A DNA stretch of 64,000 nucleotides from Rhipicephalus microplus (GCF_043290135.1 NC_134702.1:193720491-193784490); one strand, 5' to 3'. Numbered from the stretch's first letter, positions 23,975-36,510 are shown. A program made the numbers and translations. Notes: generated from the sequence alone by a model not told the origin.

Positions 23975-24208
23975 TTGATTTGTGGGGTTTAACGTCCCAA
24001 AACCACTTCTGATTATGAGAGACGCCGTAGTGGAGGGCTCCGGAAATTTTGACCACCTGGGGTTCTTTAACGTGTACCCAAATCTGAGTACACGGGCCTA
24101 CAACATTTCCGCCTCCATCGGAAATGCAGCAGCCGCAGCCGGGAATTGAGCCCGCGACCTGCGGGTCAGCAGCCGAGTACCTTAGCCACTAGACCACCGC
24201 GGCGGGGC
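23975..24208 (-). repeat. Ruka-type SINE, full length
   Basis: Minus-strand copy with head GGTGGTCTAGTGGCTAAGG, B-box-like GGGCTCAATTCCC, and full body. A perfect 16-bp target duplication TCCAGCTGGACCCTGA lies at 23,959-23,974 and 24,209-24,224. The unmutated duplication suggests a fairly recent insertion. Confidence 0.95.
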
Positions 24209-24565
24209 TCCAGCTGGACCCTGACATTTCCTATTTGAATTCGTTGGGTCGACGTTACCGATGTCGGGTATTTGTTAACGCTTGCGCGTTAAAATTGCCC
24301 ATGTGTGCTCGTCGTTCCAGAGTAGATACTAAGTGTTAATCACCGGTGGCTTACACCCGCATATCAACGGCACATACCCGACCGTGGGTACGCGCCACTA
24401 TCTGGCGAGAAGTGTTTGACAACGTATGCGACGTGATTGTAAATTGTAAATTATTCATGTCTTGACAAGCGCGTCGTATTCGTTAAACCATCTTACCCTA
24501 CCATGCTAATTTTGGTTCACGTGAAGTTAAGGGGGTGGCCACGAGAGCACCGAAACATAAGCTGC

Positions 24566-24770
<205 letters not shown>

Positions 24771-24843
24771 GTTTCAAGGCGTCATTCTCGCGCTCACGCA
24801 GTTAACAAAGTGCTGACCGCAACAACGTGAAAGCGGTACTTAC

Positions 24844-24960
24844 CGTTTCATTTCCAGTGGTCCACGATATGAATCCGCAGGCCTTCTCTTCAGTACAGTG
24901 CATCTTTGTAATAAGGAGCACTGACAGAACACGCAGGACGAGCACAGAGCGCAGGCACAT
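24844..24960 (-). CDS. first coding exon of a predicted secreted protein
   Basis: The minus-strand ATG at 24,960 opens 39 codons that end exactly at a consensus donor (GTAAGT, 24,843 downward). Residues MCLRSVLVLRVLSVLLITKM form a signal-peptide-like segment (short charged start, leucine/valine core), followed by HCTEEKACGFISWTTGNET with two cysteines and an N-glycosylation-type site. Phase at the donor is 0. I do not recognise the family. In a tick, a short cysteine-bearing secreted product would fit many salivary families, but that is only inference. No second exon was identified. Confidence 0.55.
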
Positions 24961-27190
24961 TTCAAACAACAAAGCATTCATTATTAATCTCGACCGATTG
25001 AGAACCGCCGCACATCACATGTGCACAAACGAGAGGGTAGTTTAGGAATTACGCCACCGCACTCAGTGACATCTAACATGAAGCCGTCTGCTCTCCAACG
25101 CTCTGCGCCTACTGCTCACGCGTGGCGGTCCAGGCAGCCGTGGTTGCCCGCGACGAGACTGTGTGGCGCTTGCAATCCGGCTAGATCCGGTTCAGCGCTA
25201 GCTCTGGCTTTTGACCGGTTGCGCGGGCGCAGCTTTCTTTTTGCTACAGCGATCTGTTGCGTTAAACTCTTTAACAGTGTATTCGAATCGCAGTGAGCAT
25301 TGCGACGATGCAGTGTGGGCAGCTCGCGCTGGCTGCACTGCATTATCAAAGCGTGCATTTGTGATATTCAATAGGAAAGTTATTGCACCTTCACCAACCT
25401 AACGTCGTCAAGAGTGTTCAAAAAGCAAAGCTGATGGCTTTTGCTTAGCTCTATGAGTCTTTAGGGACTGCGAATTTATAGTCACGCAGGCGATGTTTTA
25501 TTAGCACCTTCATTTCGGGAAAGACATTGCTCCACGCAACATTGCATGCATCGGCCGTTGCACTATTCGATGAGAACATATAATTGTACTCAGATTGCAG
25601 TCCTTTGAACAAGACGGCGGCTGAAGATATTTCAGTAAGGTTGATTTCTCGTTGTATACGAAGCCGAGACTTTGACCGAAGCATGTTTGCTCGGGAAGTA
25701 ACATAAAATTGAAAGAAGGGGATCCGCAAAAAAAGAAAAAAAACAAAAAAATGCGTTTGAGCTTCCGCGAGGAGAGCTCGAAATACATCATGTCAATGTT
25801 CATTTTGTAAGTGACCCGATGGCCCGTTGACGTGGAGGTTTGGTCTTGCCAACTGTGCGGATGGTTTTCGCAGCCTGCGGACGTTTTACCGCCAGCTTCA
25901 AGAGCTTCCTCCTTATAAGTGGCGGGGGGGGGGGGGGTCATTGTTACGCCATCGTGCGCAACATTACATTGATTCAGCCAAATTAGTGCACTTTGTGAGT
26001 GTTCACTAATCACGCAAACGACACAGATGAGAGGAACAGATAGAGGAGTATTAGCCCTTACTCTATTGGATAAGCGGCGCTCCTGTTGTGCCTACCTTCT
26101 TCGTAGTTTGCGCGCTTTATCGATGAATACTGCATTTCGGTTGCATTACTTTACTTCCTGCTCTGATTCCTTAATAGACCCGCAAGCAGCTAGTAAGTAG
26201 GAGTCTTGCTGGTGGTATCGGGATGGTTAGCGTATACTTAAAATTTGTGTAAAACTGAACAAAAATGTCGCGCATTTGTAGCCTTGTTCATAACACCCCT
26301 AAGATAACGTTGTAATTGGGGTGTTGCAAGGGTTTTTTAACACAAAAACCCTAATTGAGAAAGTAAGAGAATAAAAAAGTGTTTACAAAAGTGCTGGCAA
26401 TGCATACATTCATTTTGCATTATTTAGTGTGTAAAACTTTCTCCTGTGCATTCTCGATTCTCACGCTTATTGTTTGCTTTCTGCTACGAAGACTGGATGA
26501 GCCTCCAAAGTGTTGACTGTTGGGGGAGTTGGTGCTTTGACATAGAAACCATAGTGAAGGCGCAGCTAACCGCAACATGCAGGAAGAAACAGACGAGAAC
26601 ATGCCTTTAAGGATGAATGAATGAGCCCCTCAAGTAACTTAGGTATTTTACACAAGCCACATGATGCGATGTTCCAGGCAATGAACAATAGAATGCACGC
26701 CCTATATTAGCCATTCTCGCAAGATTTTTCACGGCAAGTATAACGAACGAGTGATTGGCGAGTAAGCCAAGCTTTGATCATACGCTTGACAGCGGTCATC
26801 ACACCAATTCAGAAATTTCCAGTTCATTAGGAAGGAATATGCTAGACAAACAAACACGGTACACGAGGGAATGAGCTAGAGCAGGGTGGGAATAGCTATG
26901 GCGAAGGAAGGGGTATTAGCCATTAATTGATAAGCTTTATATAAGATCCGAGGCCCTTGAATCTGGTTCAAAGTCGTGTACCAGTACAAACTCACTTGAC
27001 TGTAACTTCGTTAAGGTTACACTCACTCAAAAGTGCCGAATAGTGTGATCGCAATAAAATAGCGCTTTTTTTGCTGCCCATGTTTGAACCGATTGTTTTA
27101 GCGCACACTGCTGCTCTACTTCGTTTTGTGTGTTGACCGCATTCAGTGTGGTAAGTGTAAATAGCATCCTGCTTGATTTGTTTTACGCAG
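24961..27190. other. unrecognised minus-strand frames, otherwise nothing
   Basis: Two overlapping minus-strand frames (25,510-26,013 and 25,451-25,729) meet at an A/T-rich run near 25,730-25,750. They could be a frameshifted relic, but no family is recognised. A G homopolymer lies at 25,924-25,937. Confidence 0.4.
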
Positions 27191-27366
27191 GAGCGCGCTG
27201 AGCGGTGTGGAGTCGAGCGGCGTAGGGGACCCCAGTGGTGCGGGGGCGCCTGCAGGTCCCACGCGGCCGTGGCTCTCATCTAAGGGCATCCTGTTGCTGC
27301 TCTGCGTCTTCCTCATCTGCATGTGCGCCATCATTGGCCTCGTCGTCTACCTCATCATTCTCAAAG
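27191..27366 (+). CDS. internal exon with one membrane span
   Basis: Acceptor TTTTACGCAG and donor AAAG/GTGAAC bound a fully open 176-bp exon. It codes a glycine/serine/proline-rich stretch of about 32 residues (SALSGVESSGVGDPSGAGAP) followed by SSKGILLLLCVFLICMCAII and GLVVYLIILK, a single hydrophobic span of about 23 residues with a lysine on each side. The layout suits the cytoplasmic tail and anchor of a type II membrane protein. It enters in phase 2 and leaves with one base of the next codon. It is more GC-rich than its surroundings. M13 peptidases are type II proteins too, but this exon lies on the opposite strand from the M13 gene. Confidence 0.6.
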
Positions 27367-27460
27367 GTGAACCACAGCGATTGTAGTTGCAACAAGCAGC
27401 GCTCAGTACAAAAAGGTCTCCGTGCAAAAGGCTGCTACCCCGCTAAGCTGATTTCGGAAT

Positions 27461-27566
27461 AAAAAAATCACAGCATATCCACGGAGTGAATAATGATGAG
27501 TGTGGCGAAGCTCCGGAGGGTTTTATCGGTATTCCGTGAATCGTACGTCCATCCATCTGTCCTTCG

Positions 27567-27609
<43 letters not shown>

Positions 27610-27772
27610 CGTCCGTTCGTCCGCCCGTCTGTAAGTCTCTGTCCTTCCACCCATCTGTCTGCCAGTCACACTAGCGCCACCTGCTGAGTGAATCATACAA
27701 CTAGGTGGTTACAAACCGATCACAAAAGATATACATAGACTGGCCCACGGCTTTAGGAGCTTTGCCCCTAAT
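27461..27772 (-). mobile_element. minisatellite-bearing dispersed element, copy E
   Basis: Minus orientation: the T-run end with CAGCATATCCACGGAGTGAA is at the left, and the TTAGGGGCAAAGCTCC end is at the right. The internal array (27,561-27,625) uses CTGT and CCGT units. This is the shortest of the five copies. Confidence 0.7.
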
Positions 27773-28126
27773 ACACGTTCATCACTGTATCTACTGCCAC
27801 CTAAAAACGGAGCATCAGTGATTACATGTCAAATGAAATCTCAAATATACGCTACACATAAAAACAAAACGACAGGTATGGATGATACGGCATATAAGGT
27901 AAAAGCTACAACTTCAATGAGAAGCCATGGCAACTGCAAACCGCAAATACAACGACTTAACAGAGTATGCGAAAACTATTAATACATAAACATACATTGA
28001 AGAAGTAAAGAAATCTGCAATATCTTCTTGTTTTTTAGAGACCGTAGGTTCTTCTTGATGAGTGCCCCATACCAGTGTGCCTGGTTTCAGTGATCGCATA
28101 CCAATGCCTTTTTTTTTCACACGCAG

Positions 28127-28313
28127 ACAAATCGCTGCCCGGAGGAGCACCCGAAGAGCCAGAAGGTCCCGACCGTTAAGGTGGGCACCAAGTACCATCT
28201 ACAATGTGTTCACAAAGTTTATGAAGCTTGTCATGTGGCGCAAGTTCCAGAAAGATTTAAAATCTCTCACCGGCACTCGTTATCCAATGGGAAAATCATA
28301 GACAAAAACTGGT
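28127..28313 (+). CDS. possible exon in two competing frames
   Basis: After a pyrimidine run and acceptor CACACGCAG. In phase with the 27,191-27,366 exon it gives DKSLPGGAPEEPE and then a stop shortly after a weak donor at 28,165, which would be a small stalk exon. In the other frame it stays open for 62 codons with four cysteines (RCPEEHP, YHLQCVHKVYEAC) to a stop at about 28,313, but that needs a donor exon ending in phase 0. I cannot decide between them. Confidence 0.3.
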
Positions 28314-29048
28314 AGTTCATGAAGATCTAATAATTATTGAGGATTGCTAATGAGTTACTTTCCTAGCTTTAGTGTAGATTTGTTCACTATAACGACGTTG
28401 ATTCGCACTTCAATAACTTGCTTATTTCCTGATTTTCTCAAGTGGCCAGAATTCTTCTACACTTGTGATGTGGCACTACCGTACTTTGTTTCAGTTGAAC
28501 CCGTTTTATTTTCATGGCTTAAATCTTTAAAATTTTCCGTTAGCTTCATTGAAGAACAAGTTGAAGAAGCCTCTGTATTAAAATTGGCCAAAGTAGTCGA
28601 TTAAGCATTCAGTTTGTCATGAGAATGACGCCCGCTGCTTGTACAGTCTATCCACATTATGACGAGAGTTCCGCCGTTGGATAAGAAATAAAGTATTGAG
28701 AGGAATTTAACCAAATGAGCCCAAAAGGCAGCCGCAGTTGAGGGCGTCTGATAGCTTGGAATTTGACGTCATACGCATGCAGTGATAAGAATTGTGTCGG
28801 CACCATGGAAAACAACTTGTTCTGTCCTTTAAGAAATCAATACGATGACAAGTATTTAACAGATTTGTGCGGCAATTGCGCGTATTGTAAGTATTTATCT
28901 TTTCGTGAAAATATTTTTGCGTGATTGTATTGTTCTTTCGAGTATTAATCCGCACAGCACGTTAGGCTGACATGACCAAATTCACAAATACCAGTATTAT
29001 TTTGTGCTGTTTACTGTACATTCTGGAATCTAAACGTTGTGTTCGTGC
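28314..29048. other. no recognised gene
   Basis: AT-rich non-coding DNA. Nothing is supported. Confidence 0.5.
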
Positions 29049-29063
29049 CAACGAAGCAGCATA

Positions 29064-29305
29064 CTTGATTGATTGATTTGGGAGTTTAACGTTCCAAAAC
29101 CATCATATGATTATGAGAGACGCCGTAGTGGAGGACTCTGGAAATTTCGACCGCCTTGGGTTATTTAACGTGCACACAAATCTGAGTACACGGGCCTACA
29201 ACATTTACGCCTCCATCGGAAATGCAGCCGCCGCAGCCGGTATTTGATGCCGCGACCGGCGGGTCAGCAGCCGAGTACCTTATCTACTAGACCACCGTGG
29301 CGGGG
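29064..29305 (-). repeat. Ruka-type SINE, full length
   Basis: Full head and body on the minus strand. Target duplication CAACGAAGCAGCATA at 29,049-29,063 matches CAACGAAACAGCATA at 29,306-29,320 (one mismatch in 15). Confidence 0.93.
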
Positions 29306-29639
29306 CAACGAAACAGCATATGATGGGTTCAATGAGGGCACCATCGAGATAACTTCCATTGAACCTTTATCCACTTGAGGTGTTACGCTGAACGTAACTT
29401 TCTACACGTCATGTGATATGTATGGGTGTCAAATATTTCAATGTTATTGAACTTTACATGTTAATTCTTGTTCTTTGCAGTATGACGGAAAATGCCCTAA
29501 TTAGGGCTTTCCTTACTGTAACTCAGGATGAGTCAATGTGCCTTCTTCTCAAGCCTGTAGCGAGAATTAGGGGCGTATTTTATGAGTAGTAAATAACCAA
29601 GAATAGAGGTCTTTCTCAGTTAGGTAAGTACGCCTCCTC

Positions 29640-29835
29640 TCACCCCACTCTCAGAAAAAGTTCCACGAAGCTCTGCGGAGCCACGCTCTTTACGGCCAAA
29701 CCTGGGCGACCCAGCACGCCCGTGAGGCGGCGTCGAGGCAAGCCCTTGACGTCCGCTCGTGGGAGGCCTAGGCCAGGCCACCTAAACCTGCGGGTTTCTT
29801 ATAATAAAGTTTATTCCTGCTCCTCCTCCTCTTCC
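29640..29835 (+). mobile_element. LINE 3'-end fragment
   Basis: Plus-strand sequence translating in part as HEALRSHALYGQTWATQHAR, then a short untranslated end with ATAATAAAGTTTATT followed by a CTC-rich tail. The stop, poly(A) signal and simple tail are what a severely 5'-truncated non-LTR retrotransposon leaves. The clade cannot be set from so little sequence. Confidence 0.55.
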
Positions 29836-30504
29836 TCTATTTGCATAGTGTAGTTGCTTTTGTTAACTATTCCACTGCGCAATGCAGGTTAGAGCTGCAT
29901 AGGTGACGGCGTTGGCTCAGAGATCGGCGCTCTCTTGATATGGCTGCTCGAAGACCAGTGGCATCCCGGGAACGGCGAGACGCTCGAGCTATGCGACGCC
30001 TGGAAACGTGGATTCATGGAGCGAGCGGAACGCTTGCCAGTTGTTCTCTGGCATTAGAGCTCGAGTAAAAAAAAAAAAACTTTCGAAAGATGCGCCACAA
30101 AGAAAGTTTCTTTCTCTGCGTCAGTCAATATACTATGTGTTTTAGAGCACTAGCTTGAAGTGTTACAAGAATTCGTGGAGTACCCCTGAGCTTCGCCGTG
30201 ATGAGTAAAACGCGATAGGATAATCGCGCTCTGTGCGCATCGACTTCAACCATGTCAGACAAAAAAAAAACGTATGTGGGTGCAACATTGACATTTAACC
30301 CTATCAAACAATTGCAAAATTTATGCTGAATGTTACAGATGCGAAGTTTCCAATACATCATAATTATTGCGTTGGGTGATTGGAGAAGTTTCCACTACTC
30401 GCCCGCAAGTGGCACGTGCACTGGCGGGTGCCACCACCCACTCGTCACTCAATGCACCTCTCACTCTTCACGCGTGTTCTGACACCTATGCACCGCAGTA
30501 GCCT
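29836..30504. other. no recognised gene
   Basis: Non-coding. A 78-codon minus-strand frame at 30,125-30,361 shows no motif. Confidence 0.5.
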
Positions 30505-30515
30505 AGTGGCAGTGG

Positions 30516-30748
30516 GTGATGTGTGGGGTTTAATCTTATAAAACAATATGATTATGAGAGACGATGTCGTGGAGGGCTCCGGAAATTTCGACCACCTGGG
30601 GTTCTTTAACGTGCACCCAAATCTGAGTTCACGGGTTTACAACATTTCCGCCTCCATCGGAAATGCAGCCGCCACCGCCAGGATTCGATCCCGTGACCTG
30701 GGCGTCAGCAGCTGAATACCTCAGCCACTGGACCACCGTGGCAGGGCA
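30516..30748 (-). repeat. Ruka-type SINE, full length
   Basis: Minus-strand copy with intact head (B-box GGATCGAATCC) and body. Target duplication AGTGGCAGTGG (11 bp) at 30,505-30,515 and 30,749-30,759. Confidence 0.92.
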
Positions 30749-30837
30749 AGTGGCAGTGGTGCTCCACCGCTGAACCACCATTCGCGAGACCAAATCGCGG
30801 CCTCGGCGGCCACATTCATTCATAGGAGCGATAATGC

Positions 30838-30975
30838 CTGAGACCCGTGTACTTTGATTTAAGTGTTCATTCATTCAAGAATCTCAAATAGTAGAACTTC
30901 CTAGGGTTCGCCATTACGTCGTCTCATATGCGGATGGTGGTTCAGGCACGTTAAACTCCCGCAATAATTATCATT
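30838..30975 (+). repeat. decayed Ruka-type SINE, head missing
   Basis: Degenerate plus-strand body next to the previous SINE: ACCCGTGTACTTTGATTTAA, then GTCGTCTCATATGCGGATGG and CACGTTAAACTCCCGCAAT. It lies about 80 bp from a copy in the opposite orientation. Confidence 0.65.
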
Positions 30976-31094
30976 GCTTCGACGCCTAGTGCGACCCCAG
31001 CATTCTGCTGCCCAATAATACTGGCGTTAAGGATAACCATTTAACTACATGACATGCATAGTCCTACTTTTTATATTTCAAACAAGTTTCAAGC

Positions 31095-31165
31095 AGCGAC
31101 GGCGGTGCTCTGTGGTAGAGCACCTGATTTCTAAGGAACGGCCTAGTTCCAATTCTCACCCCGAA
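31095..31165 (+). repeat. tRNA-like SINE fragment
   Basis: GGCGGTGCTCTGTGGTAGAG resembles a D-arm/A-box and CTAGTTCCAATTCTCAC a T-arm/B-box at pol III spacing. It is too degenerate for a functional tRNA. Confidence 0.45.
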
Positions 31166-34100
31166 CCAAAAATTTATATGATCTTAGTGTGATCTTTCTC
31201 TAATTTTCGGTAACGCACAATATATTGATCTTTCACTCACGGCCCATGATGCCTATACCGTAACAGCGGGACTGACATTGTGTTTCCACGTGATTCTTCG
31301 ATCTTCAGGAAACCGGTGTCGCGACTTCTCTTGAAATTTTGGGTTGGTACATACCTCGCACGTGACTGGTGATAAGTGAGAATTATGTTTGGGGCATAGT
31401 GCAGCTAGGTAAGGTCCTGGCACAATGCTGCACGTGGAATAGCACAAAGGCTGCCGTCTTATGCAGGCTTACGTCGCGCTATGCATGATTTTTTATTTTA
31501 AAAGCCTGCTCATCTTCACCTAAAAAACAATTCCCCCCCGGTTCCCTCTTAGCTACAATTAGCTAAGAGGGAACCGGGCGGTGCAATTGCCTGCAAATTA
31601 TGTAACCTTCCGGCTACCTACAACATCCTTAACCTTAGCCTTATCCTTATCCCATACCGTAATTTCTGCGAAAATAGCCCAGTGAGGCTACCGCGTGAAA
31701 AGGTGTGACAGCGCACGCTTGTGCTCTTACCAGGAGCTTTGGCGGTAGGTCTCGAGCATTGTGCGTTTCACACAAATGAGTCGGTGAGTATCTGCCAGTT
31801 TGCCACGTTGAGTCAGGTGCTACATGATGGGTTGGCACTTTTGTGTAATTTGAGTATAGTGGCCCTTGAAGTGAACATCCAGTACTCTTAACGAAAACAC
31901 GTGCATATTTATTGGCGTATTCGTGCGGGGTCTGGGAACGCTATAATACAGCGCTTTGTTACATTGTATACATGCGAGCGTCTGTGCACTACGTCTAAAG
32001 TGCTATCTATAACAAACGGCATCTACTTCTTTTTCTTAGCCTATTAAAAACGTGCTATCAAACTTCCAATGTCTATTTTCGTTTTCCTGTGTTATTACAA
32101 ATTGAGAATCACCGATATATTATACTGCTTATCATGGGTCGCGATATGAGAAAATGACCCACATGTGGTTACGGGGAAGGGCCTACCCATGCACATGATA
32201 AATGTGTCATGTTTCATATCGTCACAGTTCATTCGTATATACAGCTCGCGGCACCGATTTAGGTTTACACCACGTAAAGGCAACGACTATGAGAGCTCTT
32301 AGATGTAAGCAGGTAGCTATACATATGAAAACGCTCGAATTAACTGCTTGTTCGCTAATGCTTTGCATTAATACGGGTGGGCGTTATACACATGCACTAT
32401 GGCATCGACTGCTCAAAGTCAAAGCTTGCCTGCACGAGCGAACAACCAATCCCCAATTCCTTTTATGCATGTCCATGCATGTGCTGATTGCCAGCGAGTA
32501 CATGCAGTGTTTACATGTGTATGTACACAAAAGCCAAAATTCCTAAAGGCGACGAGGTTTGAACCCCACAAAATACTGCCGACTACACCAGTGCTGCCTA
32601 GTCAAGCAAAACAAACTGATCTGCCACATGTTCTATCCAAGCTAGTCCTGTGAATCTCCAAAAGGTCCACTTTTGGCTTTAGGCGTAAATTACGGGCACA
32701 CGGCCTGATCTAGTATGTTTCCCTCGCCCATCCTGAACAGCTTTATTGATTGACGCAATTTTTCACCCGTTCAATTTGTGATGTGAAGTGGCATTTTCTA
32801 AGGTGCTGCTGGAGTAATGCAACATGAATCTTTGCTATATGGCGCCCAACGATAACACTATAGTCATCTCAATATTTGGGTGCGCAGTAGCTGACTTTCC
32901 GCGCAGCACAATACTGTAACCATTGCGTTGTGTCTAGCAGGGGTGCTATTTGAAAGCGAGGTTTAGAACAATACACCTGATCTCAATAATTTACGAAGTA
33001 ATGTTGAAGACGTTGCACCAGTTAAGAGCACTCATCTTCCATGCGTGTGTAGGTTGTATCATGGCTACACCGGATGTGGTAGTTCGCATTTCACTCGGCA
33101 ACGGCTGCTATACTTTCCGCTTGAGACGTTCGGTTAGGGACTTCCAGTTATGAAAATGTTTGTCCCGCCGCGGATGAGCACTATTGCTAGAAAAACAATG
33201 CCGTGAGCAATGGACCGCCAGAACTCCTAGCACGCCTGTGTCCAGACTAAGCAGTAGTAAGTTAGCGCTGTCATAGAGGTGAGAACTCAAAAGCAAGACC
33301 TTGATTTTCTTATGTCATGTTGTCCACATTACAGTGTCAAACTATTTTTGACAGCCTCTTAGCCACGAAAGCATTCACCAAATGTACGAACTTACAGTCC
33401 CTAGGGTAGCCTGCCATTTACCGCATCTTCGAACATACGCGATGCAAACTAACCGACGAGAAGTTGCGGCGATGTGCAAGCGAAAATAGTTTTGTAAGAT
33501 AAGAAAAGCAAACGCAACCTAACCAACGTGACAATATGTGCTAGTCTTTGATTTATGTGCAAAATGAAGAATATAAAATTCCTAATGTGACGTTACAATC
33601 AATCATCGAGGGCCAAAGCGCACAGGTTGTAACGCGTATCTGCTTGTTACCGCGCCAGTGTGGTGGCAAAAAAGTAATTACCACAGAAACTTCCTCTGGT
33701 TGACTTGAGGAGTATCAAAGAATGCATCAGATATAATGCCACATTTAATTGTTGTAGCTCTGTCTCTTCTTTCCTACCAGCCACAATAACAATTACAGCT
33801 GCAATAATATGTTTAAAGATGAGCCACTGTCCTTAGAAACAACCGTGCACCTTACGTGGTAACGGTGATGCCTCAAATTGCTTCATCTGCTCTATGTATG
33901 TATACATCACAGAAACCGCAAAAGTCTTTATTTTATATGTCCGAAAAGCACAGCACGAAGCGGGTGGGACAACACGAGCAAAGGAAGGATCGGAAATCAC
34001 GCGAGTTTCTTGACGATGTATCCGGCTGCCCGGCTTCACCAGAAGGTGCACCGTAGTGTTCTGTTCATGGGACTGTCTTCGGAGCAGCCGAAGGCTTTGG

Positions 34101-34985
34101 CAAATGAGGGCATGTTGCTGAACGGGAGGTTCACCCTGCGACACCGTTAACCGACAAAGGTTAGAGTAGCGGTGCGAAGGAAGAGTGCAGCATGGGCGTT
34201 TTCACGAGCATTGTAACAAGGGCAAATGGTTATCAACTATGGTAATAGTACACCCTCTGTAAACTTTTTAACTACTTCACTGACTGGTTCCCCCCCCCCT
34301 AGATCAAGGTGTGAGAATGTTCAACACGTACAGGAGGTGCTAATTTGGCCCCAACGTCAGCGAACACACTACTGGCTGCTGTATATGGCCACGAACGAAG
34401 TGTTCATCATTTCCATGCGTCATAGAAAAGACTGTACGTCCATTAGTGCTGCCGACACTTAATCTATCAAGGAATGCACGCACAACCATGCATGGAAGAA
34501 AATACGAATGTTCTTGGATCTCAACTACTACTGTATGAAAAAAGTAATCCCAGTGAAAGCACGGACTTGCTTTAGGATTGCGTGTTTTTATAATAAACTG
34601 ATTATAATTGTGTTTGACAATAAAGGCGTACTTTTGCTATTAATTTATCATTCTGGATACACGAAACACATCAGTGCCTATATTCAAGTATAATAAGCGT
34701 GTATATTATTTTGGTGGTATGCTTGTGTCTGTCTTTTCCCACCAATGGGCCGCAATTATACACCGATTCCGTTGCTGCCGAGTAGCTGTGACTCTTATCA
34801 CACAGGTATTCTAAAAAAGAAAGAAATAAAGGACAAAAGCCACTGCGCGATTCTGGCACTTGAATAGGAGCTTCGTTATCTCCCACCTATAATCACAATA
34901 CCATCAAATATCCTCAATGAGAAAAACCTGATGCAGCTTCGCCCAATAATAGTGCCATGCCTGAACTAAATGCGGAGCAAGAGGG
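31166..34985. other. no recognised gene; perfect 18-bp hairpin
   Basis: Largely non-coding. At 31,537-31,578 a perfect 18-bp stem (CCCGGTTCCCTCTTAGCT and its complement) encloses the loop ACAATT. Frames at 32,202-32,546 and 33,833-34,144 show no motif. Confidence 0.45.
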
Positions 34986-35300
34986 CTGTCTGTGTTCCTC
35001 TCTACTTTCTCGTTCTTTTCCTAATCTCCTTTTTTCTCGATTTGTCTCTCCTATCTACGTTTTCTGTAGCTTCTTTGCCTCTGTGATTTCTCGCCTAATA
35101 TATTTCTACTTCTCTTTTTTTGTTCCTCAATTCATCCACACATCTCTATTATTATTATCCACACTATCAATGATTTTTTCTCTATTCTTTCTTGTTCTTT
35201 TCATTTCTTTCGCTTTGTTTCCACTTTATGCTTTTCTCTCCCCTACCTTTTTTTCCCTTCACACTCTCACACATCTTTTCACCCTCAAATTTTTTCGAAC
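34986..35300. repeat. pyrimidine-rich low-complexity region
   Basis: About 310 bases strongly biased to C and T on the plus strand. The 125-codon hydrophobic frame across it (34,957-35,334) is a consequence of this bias: TTT, CTC and TCT codons give F, L and S. Confidence 0.7.
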
Positions 35301-36194
35301 CCATCAGGCGTGCAGTGCAGACCGCATATACTAAACTCTATAGGAAGCAGGAATCAGTTTGATACGTCGCATATACATACTTGGTGATGGCGAAAGAATA
35401 AACATAGTTTCCTCTGGTGAGGTCACATGGCTCTGATTTTTCATGATTACGACGCGTTGCTACTTCAAGCAGCGGAAAGGAAGAAACACGACAAAAAGTA
35501 GCAAAGCATTCCGAACTGCTGCCGCTTCGGTGGGAATGAAATATGGCACAATCACTAACTTCAACTGCATCGAAGTATGGCGGTGAGGACAATGGCGCTG
35601 TGTACGCGTGAAAAAAAGTTGAATGTTTTATGTGTTCACCCTGACCCATACCTCAAAGCTAAAGGAAGCTCTTGTTAGCGCGCACAACACAAATGGACAT
35701 CAGCATACTTTTTTTTGTCTCAGCTTGTCACCGACTACACGTATCAAACTCCGCATGAGTTTTTATCATTTTCAACGCAAAGTTTCTTGCACAGGATGAC
35801 TTCTGAAAGCTTTTTCACTATAATTCAGGAAATGTGCTTAGGGGCAACATGCGGAGATTTTTCGGAACACTTATTTTGCATTGTTTGTAATTGGCGGGGC
35901 TCGTCATACGCAGGGGTGGCTTTTAGACGAGAATATTAGGTACAGAGGTGGCCTTTATGACGACACCGCATGGCTTCGCCAGTGCGCGCGAAAAAAGTCG
36001 TCCTGAGAAAAAAAAACCAAATAACGTGAAAACACCTCATTCTTTGGGTGTTTCGCGTGACCCACTGTTTGATACGTGAAGTAACAAGCTATACTTAATT
36101 GTAGAAAGCAGCCGTAACTCTTCCTAAAACGGAAGGTAAAGCATTGTGTTGTTCAAAAATGGCTCGGTGCAAATCGCAACTCTCTCTCTCTCTT

Positions 36195-36196
<2 letters not shown>
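35301..36196. other. no recognised gene
   Basis: A possible M13 C-terminal exon on the minus strand near 35,560 was considered and not accepted. Nothing else is supported. Confidence 0.4.

Positions 36197-36279
<83 letters not shown>
36197..36279. repeat. (TA)n microsatellite
   Basis: About 41 perfect TA units preceded by a CTCTCTCT run. The Y-I repeat frames on both strands are artefacts. Confidence 0.97.
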
Positions 36280-36281
<2 letters not shown>

Positions 36282-36289
36282 CATACAGA

Positions 36290-36395
36290 GCTATGTTATA
36301 TGCTCGGCCGGCATGCCTGGATAGCAAATTGGTCACGATTCTCACCTGATAATTGTATATAGCTGGGTTCAAATCACGCAAGGAGAGGCGTTTTT
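36290..36395 (+). repeat. possible tRNA-like SINE fragment
   Basis: GGGTTCAAATCACGC resembles a B-box, with GGCATGCCTGGATAGC upstream as a weak A-box. It sits against the TA array. Low support. Confidence 0.3.
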
Positions 36396-36510
36396 GCAAA
36401 ATTTTCTCTGATTCTCTTCCTGGGTGTCTCATTCTTTCCACCTGTCCCTCTTGCTCTGACTCATTTTTTTTTGTTCCTCAGTTTTAATACTTGTTCTCCC
36501 GCCCATCTCG

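Noticed and set aside
25451..26013. Frameshifted lipocalin-like or other secreted protein
   Set aside because: Cysteine and aromatic positions did not match any family I could name, and the frame runs through a homopolymer.
34957..35334. Hydrophobic 125-residue membrane protein
   Set aside because: The region is a C/T-biased low-complexity stretch; hydrophobicity follows from TTT, CTT and TCT codons.
35500..35620. Possible last M13 exon on the minus strand (SDCAIFHSHRSGSSSEC)
   Set aside because: It loosely resembles the M13 C-terminal pattern, but the only phase-compatible acceptor is poor and the final Cys-x-x-Trp is missing.
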